NCBI GenBank assembly: GCA_001695595.3
Contig: MBPM02000031.1
Span: forward strand, 372,001 to 436,000
DNA length: 64,000 bases
Direction of reading: 5' to 3'
DNA from: Plasmopara viticola
Lineage: Eukaryota; Oomycota; Peronosporomycetes; Peronosporales; Peronosporaceae
Both the position numbers and the translations under genes were made by a program. This document shows, in pieces, positions 11,701-20,051 of this stretch. Below the pieces are notes generated by a model that saw only the letters and a list, made by a program, of their open reading frames with translations, was not told the DNA's origin and did not search any database. Each line of letters opens with the position of its first letter. Positions within the stretch are counted from its first letter, which is position 1.

Positions 11701-13667
11701 ATTTTTAGCCGATTCGCTGACTTTAAAAACCCACAAGTCCTATGCATAACATCTATTTTTAAAGAAGATCGAAGCAAACGCTGACATATTAATGAAAGGG
11801 ACAAAGTATTTGGCTTTTGTTTTTTGAAATCGGGATTGAAATACATTTTAGTCGATTAAATAATGGCCGTGATTACCTTTCCACCAAGCGCTCTTAAACT
11901 TTTCAGTACATCTCATTCAACATCCAGAGGCTAGTCAAACCTATCGAGGATGAAGATCTATTAAGCCGTGCATGCAGTATTGCTTCTAGCACTGTCGATC
12001 AGACCGAGGGCAGACATCACGCTTGTCCGCCAAGTGACTAACACCTGTGCTAATCTGAATCTTCAAAGATCTTTGATGGATTTAGTACCCAGAAAGTGGA
12101 CGGTGACGGTTTAGACGATCCAAAAAGACTTAATTTTATTGAAGGTTAAAAGAGTAAAAGTGTATATCTTTATCCAGACGGATCGACGAGACGACGAAGA
12201 AGATGACCTGGACAGTGGTTGCGTCAGCGTAGTAGTCGATATGGTAAAAGGCAAAATCGAATTTTCGTGGCAATAAAGTCTTAAGGGCTTTAGCGCCAAA
12301 TGGTAGCACAGTAACAAGAGCATCGGATGCCGCTGACACACAAAAGCAAGTTGATGAGGCCATACGCGATAAAGTCAAGTGAAGATAATACCATGTATTT
12401 TTCAAGTAAAGCTGATATCGAACATTTTTCATGCTTTAAATGAGAAAAAGAAGGGTTCTAATAGTGAAGAGGAGTGAAGGAAAACTTAGTGATGATGATT
12501 TCAATTAAAAGCCTCATTCACGTACTGTCTCGTTACTCTTGTTGCTAGCTATATCAATCCACACGTTACCCAAGGATACGATTATTTAATATTGGGTTTT
12601 CTACTTCGACTTTTCCGAACCAACTTAAATGCTTTAATTCCGAAGGCAAGATTTTTAGTCGAAAGCTGATAATGCGTTGACAATAATAAGTTTGTACAAA
12701 TTTCGGTTTGAAGTAACGGAATCAGGAATTGTTACGAGTAAGTGATCGGTATAAAATTGTCGTTGCCTCTAACAGTTCTCTTAGTCCTGATCAATCAACT
12801 AGTGACGCATAGTCGGCCAAAGTCAAGTAAATCCTTTACATTTATGCGAAATTTGCATGGTGTTGCTAAAAAAATATCTAGAATGTCTGTAAAAGCAAGC
12901 GGCTGAAATCATTGCGATGGCGACTGTAAGGCGTTTCGTATATCTTTCAGAAGAGTTGCAACGTCTGGGCGGCTGTCGCCGTTGTCAACAGATTCCACAA
13001 TCGACAGTGGAAGTGTAACCAACTTATGTGCCTGTCGCTGTCACTAATAGCACGGGCTTCTTTGAACACTGCCTAATCGATTTGAGTTCAGCGTTGAACT
13101 GTTTCCTTTAAAGCCGCTTTGTGCTTTCGAAGCAGTAATCTAGAACTTGAACATTTCAAATTGGTTCCGAGATTTTCTAACCTATTGTTTACAGAACCGG
13201 TAGCGAATGGTGATCCCAACCCTTTTGCCGCTATACAAAATTCCTCTTCATAGCATCCGTTGGCTTCCACAAAAGTAAGTAAGTGTACGGCTTTCTGCCT
13301 TATTTCCCATCTAAAAGCCGAGCATCTGTATCCCTCTTGTAATAACTTGTTGTTTTTCTAGTAAACGCGAAAACATTTCAAACTTGCTCACAATACTTAC
13401 ATAAAAGACAGCGTGATTACTTTATTAACAACGCAGGTTTTGATACGCTACGATAATTTCAAGCACTAGAGTCACTAACGTTTACGGTTGGTGGTCAAAC
13501 TATCTGAGAAGTAATTAAATATCAAAAAGATCACTAAACGTTAGTGGCATCGATTTCGGCAACGTAGTCCACATGTCGTAAGATTGCAAAAAAAAATATT
13601 ACCAGCGAGATAATGGTATTAATTTGTATATTTAGTATGTACAAAGTCTTTTGTTTCATCTCGCACA
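8737..13667. other. TE-poor desert between the two acidic repeat paralogues
   Basis: No intact gene is supported; open frames are under 100 codons, in AT-rich sequence, and match nothing I recognise. Two segments, about 11530-11700 and 13025-13170, are diverged copies of one another: both carry GTGCCTGTCGCYGTCRCT, a TAGCACG block, GTTCAGCG, and GTAATCTAGARCTTGARCATTT in the same order. On the minus strand both give a short R-A-x-S-D-x-D-R-H peptide, so they may be relics of a duplicated gene. Confidence 0.45.
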
Positions 13668-15407
13668 TTACTCATCACTAGAGTCGTCCTCACTAACGTG
13701 CTTTTCAGTAAATAGAGCATCTTCATCAGATGAGTCGTCTTCCTTATCATGCTCACTCTCCTCCCTATTCTTAGATCGACCAGCAGCTGCCTTTGCTACC
13801 GAGAGTACACTTTTGTCTTCACGGTGATTTGCCCTCTCAATTTCTTTTTTAGCTCCACTTCCATCCGCCGTCGCTATCGGCAAAGCAGTTGGTGGAGAGA
13901 TTGTGCTACTAATCAGATTTTGGGTACTGATATCGTTTCCCATACCATCATCCTTCAAAGGATTTTGTGACGAGGTGTTAAACACGCCAATCTTGGACGA
14001 TGCAATCGCTTTCACGAGCTCTGTCTTTGCCGTCTCGTTCTTTAAAATCTTGTCTTGCTCCGTCTCATCCACTTCCTCTTCGTCTCGCAAGTTGCTGTGC
14101 TTACCCTTATTCCATTCGTCCGAATTCTGAGCTACAAGGTTTGAAACACCTTTTTGGGCACTCATATCTATGTTCTTAGTGACATCCTTTGCAGTAATTT
14201 GTGTATCAGTTGCATTGGCTGACGAAGTGTTGGAGAGAGCGACCTTGGACGGTGCAGCCACTGTCAAGTGCTCGGTCTTATCTGTCTCTTCCTTCACCAT
14301 CTTTTCGTTTTCCGTCTCTTCAATCTCATCTTCCTCTTCGGTTTGTGAGTTTTCGTGGTCGTCCTCGCTATCTTCGTCCAAGATTTTAGATGCAATGTTC
14401 GTAGCGCCCTTTCTTGTGGTCAGTGCGTCTGTCATTATAGAACCCTTTCGGATCCTTTTTAAATTGGCTACATTGACCGACGAAGTGATCGACAAAGGTA
14501 TTGCTGACGGCAATTTCGTTTCGAAAAGCTGGTCTTTTGTCGTCTCTTCCTTCGTCGTTTCCTTCTTCGCAACATCTTCAACATCTTCAGCTTGCGAGTC
14601 AGTATGCTCGTCCTCTTTTTCATCGTCAAGATTTTGAGCTGCTTCGTTCAGACCACCCTTTTGAGCGCTTACTTCTTCTTTCTTTGTCACGTCCCTCCAA
14701 ATCCTCGTTAAAGTGGGTTCATTGACCGACGGGGTGTCGGATGCTGCGATATTGGATAGCGGTGTCCCGGTCACGTGCTCGTCTTTTGTCGTCTCTACCT
14801 TCGCTGTCTCTTTCTTCGCAACATCTTCAACATCTTCAGCTTGCGAGTCAGTATGCTCGTCCTCTATTTCATCGTCAAGATTTTGAGCTGTTTCGCTCAA
14901 ACCGCCCTCCTGAGCACTTACTTCTTCTGTTTTAATCGCGTCCCTCCAGATCCTCCTTGAATCGGGTGCACTGACCGACGGGGTGTCGGATACTGCGATC
15001 TTGGACAGCGGTGAACCGGCCACATGCTCGTCTTTTGACGTCTCTACCTTCACCGTTTCTTTCATCGCGACATCTTCAACATCTCCAGCTCGCGGGTCAG
15101 TATGTTCGTCTTCTTTTTCATCGTCAAGCTCTTGAGCTGTTTCGTTCAAACCGCTTTTCTGAACGCTTACTCCTTCTTTCTTTGTCACGTCCCTCCAGAT
15201 CTTCCTTGAAGCGGGTGCATTGACCGACGATATGTCGGAAACTGCGATCTTGGACAACGGTGTACCGGTCACGTTCTCGTCTTTTGTCGTCTCTACCTTC
15301 GCTGTTTCTTTCTCTGCGACATCTTCAACATCTTCAGCTCGCGAGTCAGTATGCTCGTCCTCTTTTTCATCGTCAAGATTTTGAGCTGTTTCGTTCAGAC
15401 CACCCTT
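13668..15407 (-). pseudogene. Severed 3' part of the long acidic repeat gene
   Basis: This segment is in the same reading frame as the upstream 1,525-codon part (the two stops are 1,740 bp apart, exactly 580 codons) and continues the repeat unit interrupted at 15408. It encodes the rest of that unit, three more tryptophan-bearing units (anchors near 15190, 14941 and 14692) and two strongly diverged units without the WRD motif. The family tail follows, ending VSEDDSSDE as in the short paralogue (VSEDDSSDD). There is no further stop or frameshift and no ATG start of its own in a good position. It is translated only if the TAA is read through, absent from another allele, or a sequence error. The long intact frame says the break is recent. 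Confidence 0.75.
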
Positions 15408-16190
15408 TTATGCACTTACTTCTTTCTTTGTCACTTCCCTCCAGATCCTCCTTAAAGTGGGTTCATTGACCGACGGGGTACCGGATATTGCGATATGGGA
15501 TAGCGATGTACCGGTCACGTGCTCGTCTTTTGTCGTCTCTACCTTCGCTGTCTCTTTCTTCGCGACATCTTCAACATCTTCAGCTCGCGAGTCAGTATGC
15601 TCGTCTTCTATTTCATCGTCAAAATTTTGAGCTGTTTCGCTCAAATCGCCCTCCTGAGCACTTACTTCTTCTTTTTTAATCGCGTCCCTCCAGATCCTCC
15701 TTGAAGCGGATGCACTGACCGATGGGGTGTCGGATACTGCGATCTTGGACAGCGGTGTACCGGCCACATGCTCGTCTTTTGACGTCTCTACCTTCACCGT
15801 TTCTTTCATCGCGACATCTTCAACATCTCCAGCTCGCGGGTCAGTATGTTCGTCTTCTTTTTCATCGTCAAGCTCTTGAGCTGTTTCGTTCAAACCGCTT
15901 TTCTGAACGCTTACTCCTTCTTTCTTTGTCACGTCCCTCCAGATCTTCCTTGAAGCGGGTGCATTGACCGACGATATGTCGGAAACTGCGATCTTGGACA
16001 ACGGTGTACCGGTCACGTTCTCGTCTTTTGTCGTCTCTACCTTCGCTGTTTCTTTCTCTGCGACATCTTCAACATCTTCAGCTCGCGAGTCAGTATGCTC
16101 GTCCTCTTTTTCATCGTCAAGATTTTGAGCTGTTTCGTTCAAACCGCCCTCTTGAGCGCTTACTTCTTCATTTTTAATCACGTCCCTCCA
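14450..16190 (-). repeat. Tandem array, seven units with 249-bp period (83 aa)
   Basis: Anchoring on the codons for the WRD motif, units lie at 16183, 15934, 15685, 15436, 15190, 14941 and 14692. Spacing is 249 bp except 246 bp between 15436 and 15190, where one glutamate codon is missing. The units carry PLSKIAVSD, SRRIWRD and EDEHTDSRAEDVEDVA-like segments. Units recur as a block of three: stretches around 15047 and 15791 are nearly identical 744 bp apart, showing a duplication of three units at once. The array continues in phase with the 246-bp array to its right. Confidence 0.85.
15408..15410 (-). other. In-frame premature TAA
   Basis: In the other units the corresponding codon is CAA or GAG (Q or E) in the context V-S-A-Q-K/E-G-G-L. 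Here the minus-strand sequence reads GCA TAA AAG instead of GCT CAA AAG: two adjacent base changes, one silent and one creating the stop. The same unit has also lost one glutamate codon (KKEVSA instead of KKEEVSA). The frame stays open for a further 579 codons after the stop. Confidence 0.8.
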
Positions 16191-19100
16191 GATCCTCCTT
16201 GAAGCGGGTGCACTGACAGACGGGGTGTCGGGTTTTGCGATCTTGGACAGCGGTGTACCGGCCACACGCTCGTCTTTTGTCGTCTCTACCTTCGCTGTCT
16301 CTTTCTTCGCGATCTCTCCATTACCCTCAACCTGCGATGTAGTACGGTCGTCCTTTTTCTCATTGTCGAATTTCTGAGCTGCTACGGTCAAAGTGCTCTT
16401 TTGAGCACTAACTTGTTCTTTCTTCGTATTGTCCCTCCACATTTTTCTCGAAGTGGGTTTATCGATCGGCGAGGTGTCGGACACAGCGCTCTTTAGTGGT
16501 GTATCGGTCAATAGCTCGTCTTTTGTCGTCTCTACCTTCGCTGTCTCTTTCTTCGCAATCTCTTCATTATCCTCAACCTGCGTGTTAGTATGGTCGTCTT
16601 TCTTCTCATCGTCGAGCCTTTGAGCTGCTACGGTTAAAGTGCTCTTTTGAGCACTTACTTGTTCTTTCTTCAATTCGTCCCTCCAAATCCTTCTTGAAAA
16701 GGGTACATCAACTGACGGAGTGTCGGACACAGCGGTCTTTAGCAGTGTATCGGTGACTAGCTCGTCTTTTTTCGCCTCTACCTTCGGCGTCTCTTCCTTC
16801 GCAATCTCTTCAATATTCTCAACATGCGAGGTAGTACGGTCGTCCTTTTTCTCATTGTCGAATTTCTGAGCTGCTACGGTCAAAGTGCTCTTTTGAGCAC
16901 TAACTTGTTCTTTCTTCGTATTGTCCCTCCAAATTTTTCTCGAAGTGGGTTTATCGATCGACGAGGTGTCGGACACAGCGGTCTTTAGTGGTGTATCGGT
17001 CAATAACTCGTCTTTTGTCGTCTCTACCTTCGCTGTCTCTTTCTTCGCAATCTCTTCAATATCCTCAACCTGCGTGTTAGTATGGTCGTCTTTCTTCTCA
17101 TCGTCAAGCCTATGAGCTGCTACGGTTAAAGTGCTCTTTTCAGCACTTACTTGTTCTTTCTTCAATTCGTCCCTCCAAATCCTTCTTGAAAAGGGTACAT
17201 CAACCGAAGGAGTGTCTGACACTGCGGTCTTTAGCGGTGTATCGGTGACTAGCTCGTCTTTTTTCGCCTCTACCTTCGGCGTCTCTTCCTTCGCAATCTC
17301 TTCAATATCCTCAACATGCGAGGTAGTACGGTCGTCGTATTTCTTTTTGTCAAACTTCTGGGCTGCTTTGTTCAAATGGTCTCTTTGAGCACTTACTTGT
17401 TCTCTCTTCGATTCGTCCCTCCAAATCCTTCTTGAAAAGGGTACATCAACCGACGGGGTGTCGGACACAGCGGTCTTTAGCGGTGTATCGGTGACTAGCT
17501 CGTCTTTTTTCGCCTCTACCTTCGGCGTCTCTTCCTTCTCAATCTCTACAATATCCTCAACATGCGAGGTAGTACGGTCGTCCTTTTTCTCATTGTCGAA
17601 TTTCTGAGCTGCTACGGTCAAAGTGCTCTTTTGAGCACTAACTTGTTCTTTCTTCGTATTGTCCCTCCAAATTTTTCTCGAAGTGGGTTTATCGATCGGC
17701 GAGGTGTCGGACACAGCGGTCTTTAGTGGTGTATCGGTCAATAGCTCGTCTTTTGTCGTCTCTACCTTCGCTGTCTCTTTCTTCGCAATCTCTTCATTAT
17801 CCTCAACCTGCGTGTTAGTATGGTCGTCTTTCTTCTCATCGTCGAGCCTATGAGCTGCTACGGTTAAAGTGCTCTTTTCAGCACTTACTTGTTCTTTCTT
17901 CGATTCGTCCCTCCAAATCCTTCTTGAAAAGGGTACATCAACCGACGGAGTGTCTGACACAGCGGTCTTTAGCAGTGTATCGGTGACTAGCTCGTCTTTT
18001 TTCGCCTCTACCTTCGGCGTCTCTTCCTTCGCGATCTCTTCAATATCCTCAACATGCGAGGTAGTACGGTCGTCCTTTTTCTCATTGTCGAATTTCTGAG
18101 CTGCTACGGTCAAAGTGCTCTTTTGAGCACTAACTTGTTCTTTCTTCGTATTGTCCCTCCAAATTTTTCTCGAAGCGGGTTTATCGATCGACGAGGTGTC
18201 GGACACAGCGGTCTTTAGTGGTGTATCGGTCAAAAGCTCGTCTTTTTTCGCCTCTACCTTAGGCGTCTCTTCCTTCGCAATCTCTTCAATATCCTCAACA
18301 TGCGAGGTAGTACGGTCGTCCTTTTTCTCATTGTCGAAATTCTGAGCTACTACGGTCAAAGTGCTCTCTTGAGCACTAACTTGTTCTTTCTTCGTATTGT
18401 CCCTCCAAATTTTTCTCGAAGCGGGTTTATCGATCGACGAGGTGTCGGACACAGCGGTCTTTAGCGGTGTATCGGTGACTAGCTCGTCTTTTTTCGTCTC
18501 TACCTTCGGTGTCTCTTCCTTCGCAATCTCTTCAATATCCTCAACATGCGAGGTAGTACGGTCGTCCTTTTTCTCATTGTCGAATTTCTGAGCTGCTACG
18601 GTCAAAGTGCTCTTTTGAGCACTAACTTGTTCTTTCTTCGTATTGTCCCTCCAAATTTTTCTCGAAGCGGGTTTATCGATCGACGAGGTGTCGGACACAG
18701 CGGTCTTTAGTGGTGTATCGGTCAAAAGCTCGTCTTTTTTCGCCTCTACCTTAGGCGTCTCTTCCTTCGCAATCTCTTCAATATCCTCAACATGCGAGGT
18801 AGTACGGTCATCCTTTTTCTCATTGTCGAAATTCTGAGCTACTACGGTCAAAGTGCTCTTTTGAGCACTAACTTGTTCTTTCTTCGTATTGTCCCTCCAA
18901 ATTTTTCTCGAAGCGGGTTTATCGATCGACGAGGTGTCGGACACAGCGGTCTTTAGTGGTGTATCGGTCAAAAGCTCGTCTTTTTTCGCCTCTACCTTTG
19001 GCGTCTCTTCCTTCGCAATCTCTTCAATATCCTCAACATGCGAGGTAGTACGGTCGTCCTTTTTCTCATTGTCGAAATTCTGAGCTGCTACGGTCAAAGT

Positions 19101-19985
19101 GCTCTTTTGAGCACTAACTTGTTCTTTCTTCGTATTGTCCCTCCAAATTTTTCTCGAAGCGGGTTTATCGATCGACGAGGTGTCGGACACAGCGGTCTTT
19201 AGCGGTGTATCGGTGACTAGCTCGTCTTTTTTCGTCTCTACCTTCGGTGTCTCTTCCTTCGCAATCTCTTCAATATCCTCAACATGCGAGGTAGTACGGT
19301 CGTCCTTTTTCTCATTGTCGAATTTCTGAGCTGCTACGGTCAAAGTGCTCTTTTGAGCACTAACTTGTTCTTTCTTCGTATTGTCCCTCCAAATTTTTCT
19401 CGAAGCGGGTTTATCGATCGACGAGGTGTCGGACACAGCGGTCTTTAGTGGTGTATCGGTCAATAGCTCGTCTTTTGTCGTCTCTACCTTCGCTGTCTCT
19501 TTCTTCGCAATCTCTTCATTATCCTCAACCTGCGTGTTAGTATGGTCGTCCTTCTTCTCATCGTCAAGCCTATGAGCTGCTAAGGTTAAAGTGCTCTTTT
19601 GAGCACTTACTTGTTCTTTCTTCGTATTGTCCCTCCAAATCTTTCTTGAATTGGGAACAATTTCTGACGAAGTGTTGAAGAATGGGATCGTGGACACCAC
19701 AGTCGTTTTTGGAATTTGGTCAGGTTGTGCCTCTGCCTTCGCCGTCTCTCTTTGTGCGAGCTCTTCTCTGTCTTCTACATGAAGGTTATTTTGGCCGTTC
19801 TCGTCATCTTTGCCTATTTTCTGAACTACTGACCTTGCAACGTTCAGCTTAATATCGTCTCTTGGTACATCGGCTATAGATTTTTGAAGTCTCGACTTTT
19901 CATCAATCGTGAAAGCTGTGTCACCAGTACCCGAGCTTGTAGACATGAGAGCTGCAGCAGCAACCACGGCATAATGTATCTTCAT
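15408..19985 (-). CDS. Secreted acidic tandem-repeat protein, long paralogue, 5' part (1,525 aa)
   Basis: Function unknown. The start is the ATG at 19985 (MKIHYAVVAAAALM...). An ATG 22 codons upstream at 20051 is rejected because a core promoter element lies between the two. Residues 1 to about 20 form a signal peptide; KSRLQKSIAD follows near residue 32, matching KSSLRRSQAD in the short paralogue. Then come 18 tandem units, the last one interrupted by the stop. Each unit carries TAVSDTSSIDKPASRKIWRD, a K-K-E-Q-V-S-A-Q-K segment, an acidic D-D/H-T-x-x-x-V-E-D segment and E-E-I-A-K-E-E-T-x-K-V-E. There is one tryptophan per unit, no cysteine and no membrane segment. The mature protein is charged, hydrophilic and probably disordered, likely secreted to the surface or apoplast. 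Without the stop the protein would have about 2,100 residues. No match to a known enzyme or effector fold is visible, and no canonical RxLR-dEER motif is present. Confidence 0.8.
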   Translation of the reverse strand: MKIHYAVVAAAALMSTSSGTGDTAFTIDEKSRLQKSIADVPRDDIKLNVARSVVQKIGKDDENGQNNLHVEDREELAQRETAKAEAQPDQIPKTTVVSTIPFFNTSSEIVPNSRKIWRDNTKKEQVSAQKSTLTLAAHRLDDEKKDDHTNTQVEDNEEIAKKETAKVETTKDELLTDTPLKTAVSDTSSIDKPASRKIWRDNTKKEQVSAQKSTLTVAAQKFDNEKKDDRTTSHVEDIEEIAKEETPKVETKKDELVTDTPLKTAVSDTSSIDKPASRKIWRDNTKKEQVSAQKSTLTVAAQNFDNEKKDDRTTSHVEDIEEIAKEETPKVEAKKDELLTDTPLKTAVSDTSSIDKPASRKIWRDNTKKEQVSAQKSTLTVVAQNFDNEKKDDRTTSHVEDIEEIAKEETPKVEAKKDELLTDTPLKTAVSDTSSIDKPASRKIWRDNTKKEQVSAQKSTLTVAAQKFDNEKKDDRTTSHVEDIEEIAKEETPKVETKKDELVTDTPLKTAVSDTSSIDKPASRKIWRDNTKKEQVSAQESTLTVVAQNFDNEKKDDRTTSHVEDIEEIAKEETPKVEAKKDELLTDTPLKTAVSDTSSIDKPASRKIWRDNTKKEQVSAQKSTLTVAAQKFDNEKKDDRTTSHVEDIEEIAKEETPKVEAKKDELVTDTLLKTAVSDTPSVDVPFSRRIWRDESKKEQVSAEKSTLTVAAHRLDDEKKDDHTNTQVEDNEEIAKKETAKVETTKDELLTDTPLKTAVSDTSPIDKPTSRKIWRDNTKKEQVSAQKSTLTVAAQKFDNEKKDDRTTSHVEDIVEIEKEETPKVEAKKDELVTDTPLKTAVSDTPSVDVPFSRRIWRDESKREQVSAQRDHLNKAAQKFDKKKYDDRTTSHVEDIEEIAKEETPKVEAKKDELVTDTPLKTAVSDTPSVDVPFSRRIWRDELKKEQVSAEKSTLTVAAHRLDDEKKDDHTNTQVEDIEEIAKKETAKVETTKDELLTDTPLKTAVSDTSSIDKPTSRKIWRDNTKKEQVSAQKSTLTVAAQKFDNEKKDDRTTSHVENIEEIAKEETPKVEAKKDELVTDTLLKTAVSDTPSVDVPFSRRIWRDELKKEQVSAQKSTLTVAAQRLDDEKKDDHTNTQVEDNEEIAKKETAKVETTKDELLTDTPLKSAVSDTSPIDKPTSRKMWRDNTKKEQVSAQKSTLTVAAQKFDNEKKDDRTTSQVEGNGEIAKKETAKVETTKDERVAGTPLSKIAKPDTPSVSAPASRRIWRDVIKNEEVSAQEGGLNETAQNLDDEKEDEHTDSRAEDVEDVAEKETAKVETTKDENVTGTPLSKIAVSDISSVNAPASRKIWRDVTKKEGVSVQKSGLNETAQELDDEKEDEHTDPRAGDVEDVAMKETVKVETSKDEHVAGTPLSKIAVSDTPSVSASASRRIWRDAIKKEEVSAQEGDLSETAQNFDDEIEDEHTDSRAEDVEDVAKKETAKVETTKDEHVTGTSLSHIAISGTPSVNEPTLRRIWREVTKKEVSA
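16190..19640 (-). repeat. Tandem array, fourteen units with exact 246-bp period (82 aa)
   Basis: The TCCCTCC anchor (complement of the WRD codons) occurs at 19630, 19384, 19138, 18892, 18646, 18400, 18154, 17908, 17662, 17416, 17170, 16924, 16678 and 16432, thirteen intervals of exactly 246 bp. Units between about 18150 and 19380 are nearly identical. Those at 18154 and 18646 match along their length, as do those at 18400 and 19138. Units with DVPFSRRIWRD and units with DKPTSRKIWRDN alternate toward the left, a higher-order pattern. Absence of any frameshift shows selection on, or recent spread within, the coding frame. Confidence 0.95.
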
Positions 19986-20000
19986 TCTCACTCTCTGGGC

Positions 20001-20016
20001 AGATGCAGAATGAGTC
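20001..20016 (-). promoter_or_regulatory. Oomycete initiator-like core promoter
   Basis: Minus-strand CTCATTCTGCATCT lies 16-31 bp upstream of the ATG at 19985 and fits the oomycete initiator (TCATTYYNCAWTTT) over its first ten or so positions. It resembles the element before the short paralogue (8184-8199). It also lies downstream of the in-frame ATG at 20051, which supports 19985 as the true start. Confidence 0.65.
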
Positions 20017-20051
20017 GCATAGTAGCTGATCTTATAAATTACGTTGTGCAC

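Noticed and set aside
6236..19985. Canonical RxLR-dEER effector call for the two acidic proteins
   Set aside because: No R-x-L-R followed by EER is present; only a degenerate motif at the same position.
13668..20016. CRISPR-like array because of regular spacing
   Set aside because: The repeats are 246-249 bp coding units without distinct spacers, in a eukaryotic gene.
19986..20051. Upstream in-frame ATG at 20051 as start of the long repeat protein
   Set aside because: The initiator-like element lies downstream of it, the extra residues would hide the signal peptide, and the paralogue starts at MKIH.
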